Source of the DNA: CAVQBJ01 sp963819075
GTDB taxonomy: Bacteria; Actinomycetota; Thermoleophilia; Solirubrobacterales; Solirubrobacteraceae
Assembly: GCA_963819075.1 (NCBI GenBank)
Contig: CAWFUP010000001.1
Span: 186,001-250,000 of the forward strand
Direction: 5' to 3'
DNA length: 64,000 nucleotides
Shown here one piece after another: positions 24,989-34,487 of the stretch; the stretch's first letter is position 1; the number at the start of each line of letters is the position of its first letter. A model generated the notes under the pieces. It searched no databases, was not told the DNA's origin, and saw only the letters and a list, made by a program, of their open reading frames with translations. Both the position numbers and the translations under genes were made by a program.

Positions 24989-25336
24989 ATGCCGCAGCCG
25001 AAGATGCCGAATATGCAGCAGATGCTTGCCCAGGTGCAAAAGATGCAGCAGGACATGGAGGCCGCCCAGGAGGCGCTCAAGCACGAGGTCGTCGAGGCAT
25101 CGGCCGGGGGCGGCATGGTCACCGTGAAGGTCACCGGCGACCTGCAGGTGCAGTCGGTGCGCATCGACCCCGACGCCGTCGATCCCGACGACGTCGACAT
25201 CCTCTCCGACATGGTGCTGGCTGCCACCAACGAGGCCCTGCGCGCGGCGCAGGAGCTGGCGGCGACGAAGCTGAGCGGGGTCACCGGCGGGCTTGATGCC
25301 GGGGCGCTCGGGGGGCTTGGGCTGCCGGGGTTCTAA
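24989..25336 (+). CDS. ybaB: YbaB/EbfC family nucleoid-associated protein
   Basis: A 115-residue protein. The N-terminal coiled helix is Met/Gln-rich (PNMQQMLAQVQKMQQDM), followed by the conserved strand block ASAGGGMVTVKVTGDLQVQSVRIDPD and the helix DMVLAATNEALRAAQEL, then a Gly-rich tail. It forms dimers that bind DNA and is almost always encoded between dnaX and recR, as here. The stretch after dnaX is 44 bp with a GGAG ribosome site. Confidence 0.96.
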   Translation: MPQPKMPNMQQMLAQVQKMQQDMEAAQEALKHEVVEASAGGGMVTVKVTGDLQVQSVRIDPDAVDPDDVDILSDMVLAATNEALRAAQELAATKLSGVTGGLDAGALGGLGLPGF

Positions 25337-25534
25337 ACGGCGCGGCCGCGCTCTACTTCGGGCAGGCCGACGCCGCCTGCAGGTTCGTGGCGGTGGCGTT
25401 GCTGAAGGTGAACCGATCGAATGCGGGTCTGCGTTGCGGGTGGCGCGGTGGCGGAGATAGCAGAGCGCCGTTGTACTGTCGTGGGTGCGCCTTCCCGAGG
25501 CTCTGGCGGCGCGCCCCTACCCCGAGGAGCGACC
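25337..25534. other. Short intergenic region between ybaB and an exported protein
   Basis: 198 bp with no gene. The exported-protein frame is open through part of it, but there is a better start at 25535 with a GAGGAG ribosome site. Confidence 0.5.
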
Positions 25535-27028
25535 GTGCCCCCTTCATGCCGCCGCCGTGCGCAGCTCCCGTCCGACCTGCTTGTCCGGCTGATCGCGGTC
25601 GCCGTCGTGGCCATCGGCGCGACCCCGGCCGCGTCCGCGGTGGCGGCCGTCCAACCGCCATGGATCCCGGTGACCACCGCTAACACCGAGAACATCGAGG
25701 AGGTCTCGGCGGCGCGCACCGCCGACGGCAACCTGCACGTCGTCTGGCTGCGCCCCGACGCGGCGAACACCGCCAACGAGGATCTGATGGCCACGACGAT
25801 CTCGCCGGCCGGCGCGGTCGGGCCGGCGCAGCCGGTCGTCAGCAATTGGGGGGCGATCAACCAGCCCGCGCTCGTGACCGCGCCGGACGGCAGCCTGCGG
25901 GTCTTCTTCGGCGGCATCCGCAGCACCGACCCCACCGACCCGCAGGACGGCCTGGAGTCCGCGACCGCTCCGGCGGCCGGTGCGCCGTGGACGCTCACGG
26001 CGGGGAACGCGAGCGTCACGAACTCCTCCTACTCGGGTGATGCGAGTGCCGCGTTCGCCGCCGACGGAACGCCGCTGATGACGTGGGCGGGGACGGCAGG
26101 GGTCTTCATTCACCGCGGGCTGGACCCGGCGGCCACCGAGTTCGAGTACGAGGCGGCGCTCGGCGGCTGCTGTGGCTACGACCCGAATCTCGCGCTCGAC
26201 GGTGCGAGCGAGCAGCTCTGGCTCGCGTGGTTCTCCAACGCGACGGGCAAGGACGGCGTTTGGGTGCAGGGTGTCGCTCCCGCGTCGGGCGGGCCGATCG
26301 GCGGCCCGATGCTCATGCCCGGCTCGCAAACGGCCGCCGGTGGCGCGACGAACGCCGACCCGACCGGCTACCGCACGTCGATCGTTGGCCGCCCCGGTCT
26401 CGCCGGCGTGTTCGTCGGGTATCCGGGCGGCTATCCGACGCACACCAGCGCGCTCGTGTGGCGGATCGGCACCCCGAGCCCGACCGTGCTGGCGCAGGGG
26501 TCGGGCGGGCACGAGCACGTCGTGCTCGCGGCCGCGCCCGGCGGGCGCCTGTGGGCGCTGTGGTCGGAGCAGCGCGGCGGCCGTGCCGTGATCGTCGCCC
26601 GGCGCTCGAACCCGCAGGTCACGGCGTGGGGTGCCGAGAGCGTCGTCGCGGCGCCCTCGGGGACGATGAGCACGTATGCGCTGAGCGCGGCCGGGCCGCC
26701 TTCGGCGCTTGGTCCCCTCGACGCGCTCGGCTCGTTCGCCACGGGCGGCGGCCTGGCTACCTATCACACGTTGATCGTGCCGGCGCTTGGCATCTCGGTC
26801 AGCGGAAGCGTCTCGCGCCGCAAGGGCGGCAAGCTGACGGTCACCGCGACCGATGCCCTCACCCCGCTAAAGGGCGTGCACGTCGTCGTCGGCGGTCACG
26901 CCGCGAGCACGAGCGCGACGGGCCGCGCGACGCTGGCGATCGGGCCCACCGGGGCGTCGACGCTGACGCTCGTGGCGAGCGACGGCGGATACGTCAACGC
27001 CTCGGTGACGGTCGTCACCAAGCACTGA
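25535..27028 (+). CDS. Exported beta-propeller (sialidase/BNR-like) protein with C-terminal Ig-like domain
   Basis: A 497-residue protein from GTG 25535 (GAGGAG upstream). Signal peptide about residues 8-38 (RAQLPSDLLVRLIAVAVVAIGATPAASAVAA). Residues 40-400 show blade-like repeats (EEVSAARTADGNLHVVWLRPD, QPALVTAPDGSLRVFFGG, GHEHVVLAAAPGGRLWALWSEQ). The last 85 residues (GISVSGSVSRRKGGKLTVTATDALTPLKGVHVVVGGH) are an Ig-like or carboxypeptidase-regulatory domain. It interrupts ybaB and recR, which are usually adjacent. Ligand unknown. Confidence 0.72.
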   Translation: MPPSCRRRAQLPSDLLVRLIAVAVVAIGATPAASAVAAVQPPWIPVTTANTENIEEVSAARTADGNLHVVWLRPDAANTANEDLMATTISPAGAVGPAQPVVSNWGAINQPALVTAPDGSLRVFFGGIRSTDPTDPQDGLESATAPAAGAPWTLTAGNASVTNSSYSGDASAAFAADGTPLMTWAGTAGVFIHRGLDPAATEFEYEAALGGCCGYDPNLALDGASEQLWLAWFSNATGKDGVWVQGVAPASGGPIGGPMLMPGSQTAAGGATNADPTGYRTSIVGRPGLAGVFVGYPGGYPTHTSALVWRIGTPSPTVLAQGSGGHEHVVLAAAPGGRLWALWSEQRGGRAVIVARRSNPQVTAWGAESVVAAPSGTMSTYALSAAGPPSALGPLDALGSFATGGGLATYHTLIVPALGISVSGSVSRRKGGKLTVTATDALTPLKGVHVVVGGHAASTSATGRATLAIGPTGASTLTLVASDGGYVNASVTVVTKH

Positions 27029-27065
27029 CCGGGGTGACCGCGGAGGCCCGCTCTAGACTCGCCCG

Positions 27066-27677
27066 GTGAGCACCTTCGCGCCACCGGTCCAGCGGCTCGT
27101 CACCGAGCTGTCCAAGCTGCCCGGCATCGGCAACCGCACGGCGCAGCGGCTCGCCTTCCACATCCTGCGCGCGTCCGATGAGGACGCGAGCGCGCTGGCC
27201 GACGCGATCCGCGAGGTCAAGGAGCGGATCGTGCTCTGCGAGGTGTGCTTCAACCTCGCCGACGAGCCGCGCTGTCGCATCTGCGTCGACGAGCGGCGCG
27301 ATCGCGCGGTGATCTGCGTCGTCGAGGAGCCGAGCGACGTCATCCCAATGGAGCGCACGCACGAGTACCACGGCGTCTACCACGTGCTCGGAGGCGCCTT
27401 GTCGCCGATCGACGGCGTCGATCCCGAGGACCTGCGCATCGCCGAGCTGTTCGCCCGCGTGGCGAGCGACGAGCTGCCGGTGCGCGAGGTGGTGCTGGCC
27501 ACGAATCCGACGACGACCGGCGAGGCGACAGCGCTGCACATCGCGCAGGGGTTGCGCGAGCGCTCGCCGCAGGTGACGGTCAGCCGCTTGGCCAGCGGGC
27601 TGCCGGTGGGCGCGGATCTCGAGTACGCCGACGAGGTCACGCTCGGGAAGGCGCTCTCGGGGCGCCGCACGCTGTAG
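27066..27677 (+). CDS. recR: Recombination protein RecR
   Basis: A 203-residue protein from GTG 27066. It has the helix-hairpin-helix LSKLPGIGNRTAQRLAFHIL, the zinc finger CEVCFNLADEPRCRIC, the Toprim domain (VICVVEEPSDVIPMERTHEYHGVYHVLGG) and the Walker-B-like ATNPTTTGEATALHIAQGL. It acts with RecF/RecO to load RecA at gaps. Full length for the family and intact. Confidence 0.98.
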   Translation: MSTFAPPVQRLVTELSKLPGIGNRTAQRLAFHILRASDEDASALADAIREVKERIVLCEVCFNLADEPRCRICVDERRDRAVICVVEEPSDVIPMERTHEYHGVYHVLGGALSPIDGVDPEDLRIAELFARVASDELPVREVVLATNPTTTGEATALHIAQGLRERSPQVTVSRLASGLPVGADLEYADEVTLGKALSGRRTL

Positions 27678-27688
27678 AGCCGCGAGCC

Positions 27689-30600
27689 TCAGTGCCAGTG
27701 CAGCGGCACGCGGACGCGAACGATGTGCGTCACCGGCGAACCGCCGTAGGCCGACTGGAAGGTGACGACGACGGCGACCGGCAGCCCGCCGAGGTGGCGC
27801 CGGCGGGCCGCGCGCAGCGCCCGGCGCGCGGCGGCCGAGGGTGAGATGGAGAAGTGCACCGGCCCCGGTCCGGCGACCCGCCGGCTGCCCTGGCCGAAGA
27901 GGATCCACTCGGGCCGGCAGCGGTGCTTGAGGCGCACCTGGAAGGCCGGGCAGCGCCTCCGCGCGGTCGCGGCGATGACGACCCCGGTGTCGCCGTTGTG
28001 GAAGTAGACGTGCCAGGTGAGCGTGCCGGGATTGTGGAACATGTCGTACAGGCCGACCGCGCCGGTGGTCGTGTTGACGTACGGGGCGTGCAGCAGCTCG
28101 AAGTTGCTGTTCGGCGCCGGACGGGCCGGTGGTCCGCTCGGCAGGGCAGGGGCGGGCGGCACGGCGACACCGACCGGCGAGCTCGTCGCGGTGACGGCGG
28201 CGCGGATGTTCGTCGCCGTGACGGCGCAGGTGAGCGCCGAGCCGAGGTCGGCCGGGCCGACGGCATGGGTCGAGGCGGTCGCGCCGTTGATCGCGACGCC
28301 GGACCGCTGCCACTGGTAGGCGTAGGTCTGTGGCGTCGTGCCCATCCAGATCCCGCTCGAGCAGCTGAGCGTCTGTCCGAGGGCGGCGGTGCCGCCGATT
28401 GCCGGTGCGGCGGTGTTCACCGGTGCGACGCTGAACGAGGCAAAGCCTCCGCTGATGAACCCGGCGGCGTAGAGCGTGCCGTCGGCGGCGAACGTGAGCT
28501 GCCCGGTCGCACCGATGTTGTTGGGCTTCACCGTGATCACGGTGGGCTGGAGGTAAACCCCGATCTGCGGGTTCCAGCCGGTGTCAAAGCCGTTGGTGGT
28601 GTCGACCGAGGCGAGATCGGAGCGCGAGACCGTGCCGGTGCCCGTCGCGTTCTCGACCTTGCTGAACTGGCCCTCGAGGTAGACCGAGCCGTCCTTCACC
28701 GCGAGACCGCCGATGGTGCCGCTCGGGTTGGGGTTCCAGCCGGTCGCAATGCCGGTGCTGGCGTCGACCGCCGCGGCCGAGTTGCGCGCGGTGGCGCCGT
28801 TGACGGTGGTGAAGTAGCCGCCCAGGTACACGGTGCTGCCGGCGATCGCGAGGGCGACGACGGTGTCGTTCACGTTGGGATTCCAGCCGTTGTCCGCCCC
28901 GCCGCTCGCGTTGACGGCGGCGGCGTGGTTGCGGGTGTTGGCACCGTAGCCGTCGCTGGTGAATTCGCCGCCCAGGTAGATGGTGGTACCGCTCGGCAGC
29001 AGCGTGCGAACGGTTCCGTTGAGACCCGGATCCCAGCCGGTCGCCACACCCGCGACGGTGTCGACCGCGGCGGCGTCGCCGCGGGCCACCGCGCCGCCCT
29101 CGATGCTCGAGAAGCTGCCGCCCAGGTAGATCGTGCTGCCGCTCGGGACGAGCGCGTAGACGGTGCCGTTCGGGCTCGGGTTCCAGCCGGTGTCATAGCC
29201 GCTGGTGGCGTCGACGGCCGCGGCGTGTGCGCGCGCCACGAGGCCGGTGCCGGTCGCGTTCTCGACGTTGGCGAAGGCGCCGCCGAGGTAGACGGTGTTG
29301 CCGGTCACGGCGAGCGAGTCGACGATGCCGTCGGGGCTCGGGTTCCACGCCGTCGGCTGGCCGGTCGCGGCGTCGACGGCGGCCGCGTAGCTGCGCGCCT
29401 GTCCGTTGACGGAGTTGAACGCGCCGCCGGCGAGCATCCGGGCGCCGTTGACCGCGACGGCGTACACCGCGCTCGCCGCGTTCGGGTTCCAGCCGGTATC
29501 GAAGCCTCGTGTCGTGTCGACGGCGGCCAGGTTCCTGCGGGTGACGCCCCCGTCGCCGTTGCTGCTCTCGACCACCGTGAACGAGCCGCCGAGGTAGACC
29601 GTGTTGCCGGAGACGGCGATCGCCTCAACGGTGCCGTTCGCCGCCGGCGTCCAACCGCTACTGTCGCCCGTCGTCGCGTCCACGGCGGCCGCATACGGAC
29701 GCGTGGTCGTGCCGGTGCCGTTCGCGTTCGTCACCATCGTGAAGCTGCCGCCCAGGTAGACGGTGGAGCCGTTGAGGGCGATCGCGTCGACGGTGTTGTC
29801 GGGGGCGGGGTTCCAGGCGGTGTCATCACCCGTGCTGGCGTTGACGGCCGCCGCGTTGTCGCGGGTGTCGGTGCCCGTGCCGTTCGCGTTCTCGGCCTGG
29901 GTGAACGAGCCGCCGAGGTAGACGGTGCTCCCGCTCACGGCGAGCGCTTGGACGGGGTTGTTGACGTTGGGATTCCAGGGGCTGTCGTAGCCGGTGGTCG
30001 CGTCGACGGCGGCGGCGTAGTCGCGCGTGTCGGTGCCGGTGCCGTTGGCGTTCTCGACGGTCGTGAAGCTACCGCCGAGGTACACGGTGGCACCCTGGAT
30101 CGCGAGTGCGAGGACCGTCGCGCTCGGGTTCGGGTTCCAACCGGTGTCGTAGCCGTGGACGGCGTCGACGGCCGCGGCGTAGTTGCGCGGCACCGCGGCG
30201 GTGCCGGTCGAGTTCTCGACGTGGGTGAAGCTGCCGCCGAGGTACACGGTGCTGGCGCTCACGGCGATCGCGCGTACGGCGGCGTCGGGGTTCGGTGCCC
30301 ACGTCGGATCCACGGCGCCGCTGGCCAGGATGTGGGCGGCGTTGCTGAGCGCGACCCCGCCGACGGTTGTGAAGGTCCCGCCGATGTACTCGCCGCCGTT
30401 GCCGTCGCTCGCCACCGCGTACACCGTGCCATTGGTCTGCGCCTGGTGCGGGTCGTAGGCGCCGCTGGTCGGATCGAGGCTCACGAACCCTCCGGTGCGC
30501 GGGCCGATCTGGGTGAAGTTGCCGCCGACATAGACGGTGTTGCCGGCGCGGGCGACCGAGGAGGCATAGCCGTTGGCGACGTAGGTGGAGTCGGGGGTGG

Positions 30601-30736
30601 AGGGGACGACGGCGAAGGCGGGGGCCGCGAGCACGAGAGCGCCGAGCAGGCTCGCAAGGAGGGCGCTCGCGCCGGCGGGTGCGCGGCGCAGGCGGCGGGC
30701 GTGGGGCATCGGGGCAGCTGGCGTGGTCGTCGGCAT
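27689..30736 (-). CDS. Exported giant beta-propeller repeat protein
   Basis: A 1015-residue protein from the ATG at 30736. Signal region about residues 15-45 (GASALLASLLGALVLAAPAFA). The next about 730 residues consist of roughly 13 to 15 highly similar units of 45-55 residues built on the pattern TVYLGGSFTxVENANGTGT..RDYAAAVDATTGxDTGWNPN, each ending in GWNPN; this is the delta-60/propeller type of repeat. A short Ig-like domain (CSSGIWMGTTPQTYAYQWQRSG) and a beta C-terminal region follow. Extracellular, ligand unknown. The near-identity of adjacent units points to recent duplication. Confidence 0.8.
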   Translation of the reverse strand: MPTTTPAAPMPHARRLRRAPAGASALLASLLGALVLAAPAFAVVPSTPDSTYVANGYASSVARAGNTVYVGGNFTQIGPRTGGFVSLDPTSGAYDPHQAQTNGTVYAVASDGNGGEYIGGTFTTVGGVALSNAAHILASGAVDPTWAPNPDAAVRAIAVSASTVYLGGSFTHVENSTGTAAVPRNYAAAVDAVHGYDTGWNPNPSATVLALAIQGATVYLGGSFTTVENANGTGTDTRDYAAAVDATTGYDSPWNPNVNNPVQALAVSGSTVYLGGSFTQAENANGTGTDTRDNAAAVNASTGDDTAWNPAPDNTVDAIALNGSTVYLGGSFTMVTNANGTGTTTRPYAAAVDATTGDSSGWTPAANGTVEAIAVSGNTVYLGGSFTVVESSNGDGGVTRRNLAAVDTTRGFDTGWNPNAASAVYAVAVNGARMLAGGAFNSVNGQARSYAAAVDAATGQPTAWNPSPDGIVDSLAVTGNTVYLGGAFANVENATGTGLVARAHAAAVDATSGYDTGWNPSPNGTVYALVPSGSTIYLGGSFSSIEGGAVARGDAAAVDTVAGVATGWDPGLNGTVRTLLPSGTTIYLGGEFTSDGYGANTRNHAAAVNASGGADNGWNPNVNDTVVALAIAGSTVYLGGYFTTVNGATARNSAAAVDASTGIATGWNPNPSGTIGGLAVKDGSVYLEGQFSKVENATGTGTVSRSDLASVDTTNGFDTGWNPQIGVYLQPTVITVKPNNIGATGQLTFAADGTLYAAGFISGGFASFSVAPVNTAAPAIGGTAALGQTLSCSSGIWMGTTPQTYAYQWQRSGVAINGATASTHAVGPADLGSALTCAVTATNIRAAVTATSSPVGVAVPPAPALPSGPPARPAPNSNFELLHAPYVNTTTGAVGLYDMFHNPGTLTWHVYFHNGDTGVVIAATARRRCPAFQVRLKHRCRPEWILFGQGSRRVAGPGPVHFSISPSAAARRALRAARRRHLGGLPVAVVVTFQSAYGGSPVTHIVRVRVPLHWH

Positions 30737-30850
30737 CACATCGTCCTTGGGGTCGTGGCGATGCCTCAGGGGAACCGCGCGGGGAGTGGCCCGCCGGTGA
30801 TCGGCGCGCGGCGAGGGGAACTTGAGCCGGCCGCGGCGGTCGCGGCCCGG

Positions 30851-31357
30851 TCAGCCGCCGGCCTGCGCGCCCACGCCGGCCGGTGCGTCGGCGTCCGAGC
30901 GGCCGGGCGCGCAGTCGACGCGCTTGGCGCTCGGCGGCGGTGCGCCCTCGAGCGCCTTGGCCAGCAGCCCGCTCAGCGTCGCGCGCTCCTGCGCGGTCAG
31001 GCCGTCGAGCACCGCGTCCTCGATGCTGTCGCGGCCGCGCTCGGCGCGCTCGAAGGCGCGTCGCCCGGGCGGGGTGACCTCGATGATGTGCCGCCGCCGG
31101 TCGGTCGGGTCGCGGCGCCGGGAGATGTACTCCTCGTCCTCGAGCTCGTGCAGGAGCAGGACGGTGCTGTTCGCGTCGAGGCCCATGACCTCGCCGACCT
31201 CCTGTTGGGAGACCTGCCCGCGCTCGTAGACGTAGCTGAGCACGACGAAGCCGCGCAGGCTCATGCCGAGCAGCTCGGCCGAGCAGTGGCGGTGGATCAT
31301 CTTTGCCAGGCGCATCGTCAGGCCGATGACGCTCCGGGGAGTCTCAGCGGTGGCCAT
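30851..31357 (-). CDS. MarR-family transcriptional regulator
   Basis: A 168-residue protein from the ATG at 31357. The winged helix is clear: LRGFVVLSYVYERGQVSQQEVGEVMGLDANSTVLLLHELEDEEYI then the wing RRRDPTDRRRHIIEVTPPG, the hallmark of MarR. It faces the MFS transporter at 31521 across about 160 bp. The AT-rich spacer holds TGATGATGATC-like motifs that could be its operator. By analogy it represses the efflux gene and is relieved by a small ligand. The C-terminal 30 residues are low-complexity. Confidence 0.93.
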   Translation of the reverse strand: MATAETPRSVIGLTMRLAKMIHRHCSAELLGMSLRGFVVLSYVYERGQVSQQEVGEVMGLDANSTVLLLHELEDEEYISRRRDPTDRRRHIIEVTPPGRRAFERAERGRDSIEDAVLDGLTAQERATLSGLLAKALEGAPPPSAKRVDCAPGRSDADAPAGVGAQAGG

Positions 31358-31520
31358 CAAATGATCGTATCAGTATGGACAATCTTGAAATGATGATGAT
31401 CCCTGTTAGGGTGATGATCTCGCGCAGGGCCACGGCGGGCGTCGGGCGAGTTGGTCTCGCCAAGCAAGGGGGCGTCTCGACCCGCGCAACGTCGTAGCCT
31501 GCTCCGTGTTAGGAGGACCC

Positions 31521-33101
31521 GTGAACGCCAGCGCCCTCAGCCCTGCCCTCAGCCCTCCGACCGGCGACCGCCGCCGCTGGATCGCCCTCGTCATCGTGTG
31601 CCTCGGGCAGCTGATGATCGTGCTCGACACGACGATCGTCAACGTCGCGCTGCCGAAGATCCAGCACGACCTGCACTTCACCCAGGCCAACCTCACCTGG
31701 GTCATCAACGCCTACCTCATCTCCTACGGCAGCTTCCTGCTGCTCGCCGGCCGCCTCGGCGACCTCCTCGGGCGCAAGCGGATCTTCCTGAGCGGCCTCG
31801 TCCTGTTCACCGTGGCCTCGGCGGCCTGCGCGGTCGCCGGCGATCAGACGGTGCTCATCGTCTCCCGCTTCGTGCAAGGCCTCGGCGGGGCGCTCGCCGC
31901 CTCGGTGATCATCGCGATCATCGTCACCGAGTTCCCGGAGGCCGGCGAGCGCGCGAAGGCGATGAGCGTGTTCACCTTCGTCGCCGTGGCCGGTGGCTCG
32001 ATCGGGCTGCTCGCGGGCGGCGTCATCACCGAGTCGATCAACTGGCACTGGATCTTCTTCATCAACCTCCCGATCGGAGTGATCGCGTTCGTGGCCGGGC
32101 GCGCGCTCATCGAGGGCAACCCCGGGCTCGGGATCGACGAAGGCATCGACGTCCTCGGCTCGGTACTCATCACCACCGCCGCGATGTCGCTCGTGTACGC
32201 GATCGTCAAGTCGAGCAGCGACGGCTTCGGCTCGGCGGCGACGCTCGGCTTCGGCGCCGCGTCGGTCGCCCTGCTCGTCGGCTTCCTCGTTCTGGGAGGC
32301 GCGGGTCAGCAACCCGATCTTCCCGCTGCGCGTGCTGCGACTGCGCGGGCTGATGGGCTCGAGCGTCGTGCGCGCGATGCCTCGTCACCGGGATGTTCTC
32401 GACGTTCTTCCTCGGCGCGATCTACTTCGAGCAGGTGCTCGGCTACAGCTCGCTGAAGACCGGCGCTCGCGTTCCTGCCGATGACGCTCGTCGTCGCGGC
32501 GCTGTCGCTCGGCATCACGGCGCGCCTGATGCAGCGCTTCGGCGCGGTGCGGCTGCTGACGTTCGGCATGACCCTGCCGATCGTCGGGCTGGCGCTGCTC
32601 ACCCAGGCCGGGCCGCACACGAGCTACTTCCCGCTCATCTTCGTCTCCTACGTACTCGTCGGGCTCGGCATGGGCACCTCGTTCATGCCGCTGCTCACCG
32701 TCGCGATGGCCGACGTGCCGGCCGAGGACGCCGGGCTCGGATCGGGGATCATCAACGTGTCGATGCAGATGGCGGCTGCGCTCGGCCTCGCCGTGCTCGG
32801 GACGATCGCCACCGATCACACGAAGTCGCTCCTGAAGAGCGGGCATTCGCACGCCGTCGCCCTGACGAGCGGCTTCCACCTCGCCTTCGGGATCGCCGCG
32901 GTCGTGGTGGCGATCGGCATCGCCGTGGCGATCGTCGTGCTCCGCCCCGGCGCGACGCCGCCGACCGTGCGCGAGGTGAGCACGGTCGATGACGACGGCG
33001 AGCCGATCCGGGCCCGCGGCGCAGCCCGCGTACCGGCCGGCGGCGTCGGCATCGACGACGGCGAGGCCGGCGACATCGACCTCGCACCGCAACCCGCGTA
33101 G
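31521..33101 (+). CDS. MFS transporter (DHA2/EmrB-like drug exporter), frame interrupted
   Basis: Starts at GTG 31521 after AGGAGG. The first 250 residues give the DHA2 layout: LGQLMIVLDTTIVNVALPKIQ (motif with Asp in TM1) and GRLGDLLGRKRIF (motif A), with 14-TM-type spacing. The second half (FSTFFLGAIYFEQVLGYSSLKTG, LPMTLVVAALSLGITARL) is in other frames. Three one-base changes near 32297, 32377 and 32464 move between frames; each is consistent with one extra or missing base in a G/C run. If they are sequencing errors the protein is full length (about 525 residues); otherwise it is a pseudogene. Divergent from MarR. Confidence 0.85.
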
Positions 33102-33117
33102 GGCCCGGGATCGGGAC

Positions 33118-33186
33118 GGCGGCGTTCCCCCCGCGCCGCCGATGGGCCCCAACGGGGCGGCGGCGCTCCCCCCGCGCCGCCGCCCC
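33118..33186. terminator. Two tandem GC-rich hairpins between the MFS transporter and lysC
   Basis: The first stem pairs GGCGGCG (33118-33124) with CGCCGCC (33134-33140). The second pairs GGGGCGGCGGCG (33154-33165) with its perfect complement (33175-33186), with a 9-nt loop. Both loops contain a run of C. There is no U-tract, as is common in high-GC actinobacteria. A transcription terminator after the MFS gene is the simplest reading. Confidence 0.6.
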
Positions 33187-33220
33187 GTCTCACCGCGCGA
33201 GCGGGGTATCCTGCGCGACC

Positions 33221-34487
33221 GTGTCCGGTCTGATCACGATGAAGTTCGGCGGCACCTCGGTCGCCGACGCCGAGCGCATCAAGCGCGCCGCGCAGCGGAT
33301 CGTCGCCAAGTGCGAGGCCGGCTACCAGGTCGTCGCCGTGCTGTCCGCGCGCGGCAAGACGACCGACGAGCTCATCGCCGCCGCCGAGGAGGTCTCGAGC
33401 ACGCCCGATCCGCGCGAGATGGACATGCTGCTGTCCACGGGCGAGCGCATCTCCTGCGCGCTGTGCGCGATGGCAATCAACGACCTCGGCTATCGCGCGA
33501 TCTCGCTCACCGGCTCACAGGCCGGCATCGTCACCGACACCTCGCACACGAAGGCGCGCATCATCGACGTGCGCGCCGACCGCATCCGCGCGGCGCTCGA
33601 CGAGGGCGCGATCGTGCTCGTCGCCGGCTTCCAGGGCGTGTCGACCGCCCACGACGTCACGACGCTCGGACGAGGTGGCTCGGACACGACCGCCGTCGCG
33701 CTGGCCGCGGCCGTCGGCGCCGACGAGTGCGAGATCTACACCGACGTCGCCGGCGTGTTCAGCGCCGACCCGCGAATCGTGCCCGACGCGCGCAAGCTGC
33801 CGTCGTCTCCTTCGAGGAGATGCTCGAGATGTCGGCCTCCGGCGCCGGCGTGCTGCAGCTGCGCTCGGTCGAGTATGCGCGCAACCACGGCGTGCGGATT
33901 CACTGCCGCTCCTCCTTTGACGACAGTCCCGGTACCGTTGTCGTCGGAGAGGACGAGACCGTGGAACAGCCGCTCATCACCGCCGTCACCCATTCGACCG
34001 ACGAGGCCCGCGCTCACGCTCATCGGCGTGCCCGACGAGCCGGGCGCCGCCGGGCGCGTGTTCACCGCGCTCGCCGACGCGAACGTCAACGTCGACATGA
34101 TCGTGCAGAACGATCCCGACACGCACGGCCGCAGCGCGGAGATCTCCTTCACCGTGCCCAAGGACGACCTGCGCGTCGCCCGCGACGCCCTCACCGGCCT
34201 CGTCGAGGAGGTGGGCGCCACTCTCACCGAGCATCCGGAGATGGGCAAGGTGTCGATCGTCGGTGCTGGCATGCGCTCGCATCCCGGTGTCGCGGCGAAG
34301 GTGTTTGCCGTTCTCGGTCGCGAGGGCATCAACATCGAGATGATCTCGACGTCGCCGATCAAGATCTCCTGCGTCATCGAGCGCGACCGGGTCGCCGACG
34401 GCCGTGCGGTCGCTGCACGACGCGTTCGAGCTCGGCGCCGGCACGACCGATTCGGAGCACCCGTTCGCGCCGAAGGGCGCGGCATGA
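33221..34487 (+). CDS. lysC: Aspartate kinase, frame interrupted by three indels
   Basis: Starts at GTG 33221 (SGLITMKFGGTSVADAERIKRAA). The kinase signature KFGGTSVADAERI, TLGRGGSDTTAVALAA and EIYTDVAGVFSADPR are in frame 1. The later SFEEMLEMSASGAGVLQLRSVEYARNHGV and the ACT domains (TLIGVPDEPGAAGRVFTALADANVNVDMIVQ; MGKVSIVGAGMRSHPGVAAKVFAVL) occupy other frames; switches fall near 33801, 34012 and 34400. It catalyses the first step of Lys/Thr/Met synthesis and is normally feedback-regulated through the ACT domains. Its stop overlaps the asd start (ATGA). An essential gene broken three times suggests sequence error. Confidence 0.93.

Noticed and set aside
27854..31393. Very long plus-strand frame opposite the propeller gene
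   Set aside because: Highly biased Arg/Gly/Asp composition and no recognisable domain; it reflects the repeat structure and GC bias of the minus-strand gene.
31451..33110. Two or three separate transporter genes
   Set aside because: The pieces join into one continuous MFS protein when single-base changes are allowed; separate half-transporters are not plausible.
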